DNA of 64,000 nucleotides from NCBI GenBank assembly GCA_946811695.1, contig OX328126.1, positions 85,631,536 to 85,695,535 on the forward strand, in the 5' to 3' direction. Under the pieces are notes generated by a model. The model worked only from the letters and a program-made list of their open reading frames with translations, had not been told where the DNA came from and ran no database searches. A program made the position numbers and the translations under genes. Shown here piece by piece: positions 58,423 through 64,000 of this stretch. The stretch is from Gonocerus acuteangulatus (Eukaryota > Arthropoda > Insecta > Hemiptera > Coreidae). Every line of letters begins with the position of its first letter. Position 1 is the stretch's first letter.

Positions 58423-59325
58423 AAAAGTCCGTCACGCAGGAGCTGCATAACTAAGCACTTTCCTCAGAATTTGGGTAGTGTAGACTGCTTTCCAGAACAA
58501 TTTGCTTAAAATATCCTACATAAATAAAATAAAAACGTGAATAGTTCTCATTTTGTAATGAGTAACTGATCAATTATTAATTTGCATCCAGAGTTATGTT
58601 TACACATGGTACCTAATACACTACGTAATAAATACAAAAATCCTCATATTATCGTATTTTGATCTAACGCAGGAACAGGATACAGTCACTCTAGTGGTAG
58701 AAAGCGCTCCTTGCGGCGGCTTTGTGAACCTACGTCTGCCGGCTTTTCTATTCAAATATATTACAAATTAAACCCCCGCTTTCCGATTGACCGATTCAGC
58801 TCATTTTTACAACACTTCTTTCTCATGAGTTACCCACGACGTATACCGCGTTTCGTTACAATACAGCAGAAATTACGACCGGTATGAGTATATTAGGAAT
58901 TTGGGTCCGGAGTAAACCCCCCCTTCTAATGAACCGATTTTGTTTATTTCTACAACACATATTTACCTGTAGATTACCACTACGAATACCGAGTTTCGTC
59001 GAAATATACCAAAAATCACGGCTGGTAGTGGCGAATTGGTATTGTGGGTCCGGAGTAAACCCCCCCTTCTAATGAACCGATTTAGTTCATTTTTATGTCT
59101 CACTTTTCTCTCTATATTACCACTGCGAATACCAAGTTTCGTTGAAATATTACAAATATTACGGCTGACATAGTCTAATTAGTGTTTTGGGTTCGGGGTA
59201 AACCCCCCCTTCCGGTGGACCGAGTTTGGTGGTTAACGAACTCGTTCAATCGTTTACTAATTGAATGCTATATACCAAGTTTCGTGACGAAAAAACAAAA
59301 ACTCTGGCCGCTATCGTGTTAACAG

Positions 59326-59389
<64 letters not shown>

Positions 59390-59512
59390 TTTAACGGGGG
59401 TAATTTTCGCTGTCTACTAGGTAGGATCGATAAAGATTTGAAGAAATTTTTCAAAAATTCCGTCATGAGTCCAACCTCAATAGCTACTTTCCTTCGGAGG
59501 AAAGTGCTAAAA
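58423..59512 (+). mobile_element. Helentron-like family A, copy 5, complete
   Basis: Start aaaagtccgtcacgcaggag at 58424. The subterminal word agcactttcctc at 58454-58465 is the exact inverse of gaggaaagtgct at the end. Internal ~135-bp tandem units and a (TA)n array at 59333-59385 follow, then the 3' hairpin ctttccttcggaggaaag with tgctaaaa at 59512. The best copy for defining the family. Confidence 0.78.
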
Positions 59513-59568
59513 TGGGATCACATTAGTAAAGTGTGGTGAAATTGCTACTGACCTATACTTCTAGGATA

Positions 59569-60136
59569 CAGTGGAACATGGATAATTCGAACTTCGATAA
59601 TTCGAAATCGTCGTTAATTCGAATATTTCTCTCGGTCCCTAGACTTTAGGGCATAAACAATGTAAAAAAATCGTGGTTAATTCGAATAAAATTTTGGATA
59701 ATTCGAATTTTTTACGACTCTGTGCCTCCAATGGGAAGTGGACAGAGAGGCGGTCGATTTTAAATCTTGTGAAAATATTCTATAAATAGGGATACGGATG
59801 TAGGAATTCCGGGACAAGAAGCGCGGCGGTCTCATAGTCTAGTTCTTGGACTCTAGGAGTTCTGCAAAGAGGTGAGTCGCGCTTCCTCCCTTCCAGGGTT
59901 TGTTATAGTTCCTGCCGTTTTATCGTAGAATTCCCTCCCACCATCCCTCCCATCTTCATTTCTTATTCAGTTATTTTTTTTATTATTTCATTATAAGGGA
60001 TTCGCAACTATGACTATGAGCCCGTCTTATTCAGTTATAAGTCAGTCCTAGTTCTGTTGTATTGTTTGTGCCTTAAAAATATTCGAATTAACCACGATTT
60101 CGAATTATCGAAGTTCGAATTATCCATGTTCCACTG
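59569..60136. mobile_element. pogo/Tigger-type MITE
   Basis: Terminal repeats of about 60 bp beginning cagtggaacatggataattc, nearly identical at both ends, flanked by TA at 59567-59568 and 60137-60138. The sequence type (CAGTGGAAC...ATAATTCGAA) is that of Tigger/pogo elements. The 568-bp body has no transposase. Confidence 0.85.
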
Positions 60137-60139
60137 TAT

Positions 60140-61240
60140 CTCATTCAACAGTAGTTATGCTCTTCACATGCTGAAAAAAATGTATTAACATTTACAGATT
60201 CAAAGTTTTGAGTTGTTCTAATAGGTCTACGATTTAATTACAGTTATCTGTGAGTAGCTCGTTCGTGCTTTGCGCAAAGACAGGATTGTGATTCAGCGTT
60301 CATACTACGACTTCTTAATGGTACGTCTACACTCGTGCGTTTTTCAATTCAACAGATCCTTCAAGTTGCGTTTCAATATGCCTTTAATTGCATGCATCAA
60401 CGCATATCCTTTTTTTTTAATTTAATTTTTAAAGGCAATTCAACCACATAGGTCATTGTTGCCTATTTGATTTTAATGGAATGTAATAATTACCCAAAAT
60501 GAAAATTCAAGGCAGCAATCAAGTAATACATCAACAAATATAACGCATATTCTTTTTGAAAAGAATCTCCTGTCTACATTTGTTCATCAGTTCCGTGCAA
60601 TTAGCACAATGGTCTGACTTGAGTGCACGTCTCGTGATAAATTCGTTTTTTTTTTTTTTTTTGTGAATAAAAGTGAAAGAAAGAAGAGAAGGTCATGGAT
60701 GAAGAACTATTTGAAAAAAGGGTCTACCAAATGATTGGTGAAATAAGTTTTTCTGAATGTCTTTTCCAGAAATTTACCAGAACGTCTAATGAGATAGCAT
60801 TGATAATATCCTGTTATTGATTGCGCCTAAAATTACAAAATCAGACCCACTTATATTGTGCATTGTTCCAAAGTCTTCCAGTGCATCTTTTGTCGTTCTT
60901 ATGTTTGTGTATTACTGAAAAATCAAATCCCATAATGCAGGATGCTTCTTATAATCCTCAATAAATCTCTAACATACTCGACATGATAAACAAATTACGA
61001 AACACGGAAACGAATAATACTTTCAATTCATTAGAATGTCTGTAAACAGTTAAAAACTCTAGCAAATTCAATAGCGCACGAGGTGATGAAAAAATCCCCC
61101 ACTGGGTTGTGTTCTTGTTTAATACAGGTTTCAACACGGAAATAACTGCTTGCAAGTGGCAAGAGGCAAACAATAGCGCACGCGTTACGTGCCCTTCACT
61201 CTACGCTTTACTTAAATACTACCTTGTAACATTATTTTTG
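60140..61240. other. No recognised gene
   Basis: Mixed-composition DNA with no motif I can assign. The 60958-61173 (minus) frame is hydrophobic but has no domain I recognise. Confidence 0.35.
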
Positions 61241-61246
61241 CCATTT

Positions 61247-61368
61247 TTTAGCACTTTCCTCCGAAGGAAAGTAGCTATTGAGGTTGGACTCATGACGGAA
61301 TTTTTGAAAAATTTCTTCAAATCTTTATCGATCCTACCTAGTAGACACCGAAAATGACCCCCGTTAAA

Positions 61369-61436
<68 letters not shown>

Positions 61437-62116
61437 CTGTTAACACGATAGCGGCCAGAGTTTTTGTTTTTTCGTCACGAAACTAGGTATATAGCATTCA
61501 ATTAGCAAACGATTGAACGAGTTCGTTAACCACCAAAGTCGGTCCACCGGAAGGGGGGGTTTACCTCGAACCCAAAACACTAATTTGACTATGTCAGCCG
61601 TAATATTTGTTATATGTCAACGAAACTTGGTATTCGTAGTGGTAATATAGAGAGAAAAGTGAGATATAAAAATTAACTAAATCGGTTCATTAGAAGGGGG
61701 GGACTCATGAGAAAGAAGTGTTGTAAAAATGAGCTGAATCGGTCAATCGGAAAGCGGGGGTTTAATTTGTAATATATTTCAATAGAAAAGCCGGCAGACG
61801 TAGGTTCACAAAGCCGCCGCAAGGAGCGCTTTCTACCACTAGAGTGACTGTATCCTGTTCCTGCGTTAGATCAAAATACGATAATATGAGGTTTTTTGTA
61901 TTTATTACGTAGTGTAGTAGGTACCATGTGTAAACATAACTCTGGAAGCAAATTAATAATTGATCAGTTACTTATTACAAATTTAAAAGAGAACTATTTA
62001 TGTTTTTATTTTATTTATTTAGGATATTTTAAGCAAATTGTTCTGGAAAGCAGTCTACACTACCCAAATTCTGAGGAAAGTGCTTAGTTATGAAGCTCCT
62101 GCGTGACGGACTTTTT
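61247..62116 (-). mobile_element. Helentron-like family A, copy 6, array reduced
   Basis: Same ends as copy 5 in reverse. (TA)n plus (TG)n occupy 61371-61437. The internal tandem region has lost two to three units between about 61697 and 61702 (aaggggggg joined to actcatgagaaag), so the copy is about 220 bp shorter. Confidence 0.75.
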
Positions 62117-62129
62117 ATGGGTTCAAATT

Positions 62130-62755
62130 CTTTCATCATTAATTAAAAATGATATCCAAGATTGTTTATGTACATGAAAAAAAATTTAAATGGGGGGGGG
62201 GGAGTGAATTCCCCGTGTCCAGTGAACGGGATGCTGATTTAAAGATAATTTTTTGAGCGAGCTTCGATTGGTCCATTTTTAATTCTAAAGTTTTTTTGGT
62301 CCTCCTTCAATACATTTCAAAATATATTTATTTTTAACAAGAAAGTATGAAAAAAAAAATTAAATAGGGTTAAAATGAACATTTCAGAAAATTAAACTTT
62401 AAAGTCGTTTTCTCAAAAAAATTTCAAACCGGGCGATACTCTGGCGTCTTCAATTTTTGCTCGATCATCTTCAAATTTTAACTGCAGCTTTCTAATGATA
62501 TTTGCTGGTAAAGTACGTAGGAGTTTTTCGATTTTATGACCGATTTTCGACGGATTTTTTAATAGACAATTAATAATTGTTCACCAATGTCTAAAACAGT
62601 AGTATTTCGTAAAAATCCTACGAAATTTACTACATTTAACCTTCTTCTTTCGAAATATATTTACTTTTTCGTTCTAGATTAAAAGTTGCAGCGTGCTGAC
62701 TATCACTCGTCAGACACACCGACAACATTTTTTTTTTCTTGGAGAATTGAAACAT
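62130..62755 (+). repeat. Dispersed repeat E, copy 3
   Basis: Uninterrupted copy of repeat E: gggcgatactctggcgtctt, ttgct-gatcatcttcaaat, aaagtacgtaggagtttttc, tatgaccgattttcg. Useful as the reference for copy 2 at 31100-32760. Confidence 0.6.
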
Positions 62756-62762
62756 ATTTATT

Positions 62763-62920
62763 TTTTAGCGAGGTTCCTCCCTCCCTTCATAGGGAGGGAC
62801 TCCGCTTATAAGGTTGATCTCATGAAACAATCCGGAAGTGCCGAATAGAAAATTTCGCGTTTCAGAACCCCTAGAGACCGAAAATAACGGTGCTTCAAAT
62901 TTGTATATATATATATATGT
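62763..62920 (-). mobile_element. Family B 3' end fragment
   Basis: Hairpin ttttagcgaggttcctccct onward through the tail to the (TA)n start, then replaced by the next family B copy at 62925. Two tails thus stand in tandem. Confidence 0.7.
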
Positions 62921-62924
62921 ACAT

Positions 62925-63061
62925 ATTAGCGCGGTTCCTCCCTCCCTTCATAGGGAGGAACCCCGCTTATAAGGTTCATCCCATGAAACAATCCGGAAGT
63001 GCCGACTTAAAAATTTCGCGTTTCAGAACCCCTAGAGACCGAAAATAACGGTAGTCAAATT

Positions 63062-63114
<53 letters not shown>

Positions 63115-64000
63115 CTGTTCGCTCATTTCTGGCTTCCCTAATGGTCCGATTTTGATGAAATTCGGTACAAAAATCCGTCGTCCAATTTGAAAGGTCAAGT
63201 TCGTTAACCAGCAGGGGCGAAATTCGCCCAAAAAAAATCGTAACGCTTACGTTTTTGAGTTCATATGCTTGTAAGTACTCGTTTTATAGGCTTCTTGGCC
63301 TAGGAAAACGAATGAAACCATTTTTAAGGCTATAGCTTTAACCGTTTCTGAGAAAATCGGAAAAAAGGTTTGTAAATCAAGTTTTTGGTTTGGTTACTTA
63401 GAATCATGGGATTCAGTTAAAACATTTTTTGCCTGTTTGAATTTCATCAAAACTAACATGTTAAAGTTTTGGTTACGTTTGGAGTTAAGGAAGGGTTAGA
63501 ATAAAATATTTTATGAACAGACATGAAAAGTTTTGGTAACTTTGTATACTTTCCTTAATATCTCGAAAAAGGTTGAGAATCTTGGTAAACGTAAGGTTAC
63601 CATTAGAAAGCTTACTAAATGCTCTACAAAAATGGTTCTGATAAAAGTTTTGATTAGGCGATGTCAATCGGAGAAATAAGTGCTTAAAACTTTAAAGTAA
63701 TTGATTTCGCTTATTCGAACTGTTCTTTTTGTCTGTTTTTATTCCTTGTTATTTTTTAATTGCTTATAGTTGGATAATGTATTTGACAATAAAACTGGTT
63801 AAGTAAAATAACAAAAACAATTTATTGTTAGAAATATAGAGTTCCAAGATTCCAAGACCTTGTAACTAGCGGGACCGTTTCTAGTGTTAGCCGACCCTTC
63901 GAGGTAAGATCGTAAATCAAGACTGGTGGAACCAAAATAATAACTACTTCTATTTTAATCTTTCCAAATTAGACTAGGGATAAGAACGGAACCGCGCTAA
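62925..64000 (-). mobile_element. Helentron-like family B, copy 7 (runs off the window)
   Basis: attagcgcggttcctccctc hairpin end, (TA)n at 63066-63110, one internal unit, and close to the 5' end at the window edge (gaacggaaccgcgctaa is the subterminal repeat). At 63933-63955 it reads aaccaaaataataactactt: the empty site corresponding to the H1 insert in the copies at 20127 and 25413. Confidence 0.75.

Noticed and set aside
58423..59512. Canonical Helitron with 5' TC and 3' CTRR
   Set aside because: Bases outside a TC start (aaaag) are conserved among copies, so the true end lies further out. Subterminal inverted repeats fit the Helentron/HINE type better.

Overview
The window looks like repeat-rich, AT-rich intergenic DNA from an animal, most likely an arthropod. 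I see no bacterial features, no operons and no spliced host gene I can defend. The arthropod call is an inference from the mix of repeats: Penelope-like terminal repeats with hammerhead ribozyme motifs, Jockey/R1-type and RTE LINEs, Tc1/mariner, hAT, PIF/Harbinger and pogo/Tigger elements, Helentron-like (DINE-1-like) non-autonomous elements, tRNA-derived SINEs and a 5S-rRNA-derived SINE. I cannot name the species.

Layout. 1-8 kb: a PIF/Harbinger deletion derivative (1698-2382), an R1/LOA-like LINE relic (2553-3590, minus), dispersed repeats and a hAT-type MITE (6663-7391). 8-12 kb: a tandem-repeat element (7925-8490), then a hAT element with a perfect 8-bp target duplication (8603-12044) that contains a Tc1 transposon (8659-10252) and a full Helentron-like element, family B (10294-11539). 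12-20 kb: a long hairpin (12185-12650), Helentron-like family A copies, a mariner deletion derivative (14087-15001), a tRNA-derived SINE and an RTE LINE 3' end. 20-26 kb: several family B copies in both orientations, two of them carrying the same hammerhead-containing insert, and a Jockey-like LINE relic. 26-33 kb: 5S-derived SINEs, two inverted-repeat elements with hammerhead motifs, and a hAT MITE. 33-38 kb: a 68-bp perfect inverted repeat, another family A copy, and two related long-TIR MITEs. 38.4-39.6 kb: a 63-bp minisatellite of 19 copies. 40-48 kb: family A, a small hAT relic, a Ty1/copia relic, a young SINE with a 13-bp target duplication, a foldback element and a hammerhead-bearing inverted repeat. 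48.2-50.8 kb: the best coding region, a 570-codon frame broken by one stop codon. 51-64 kb: LINE C-terminal relics, SINEs, a 27-bp minisatellite, a Tigger MITE and more family A and B copies.

Two things stand out. First, the long frame at 48754-50466 belongs to an uncharacterised protein family I recall from arthropod genomes. Here it is flanked by roughly 100-bp inverted repeats, and it has a D...D...CxxC...E pattern like DDE transposases, so it may be a DNA transposon that has not been recognised as one. Second, at least five repeats carry hammerhead ribozyme cores (CUGANGA, helix II, GAA) whose stem III is a short self-complementary sequence, in or beside inverted-repeat retroelement termini. 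One such insert has been copied together with a Helentron-like element.
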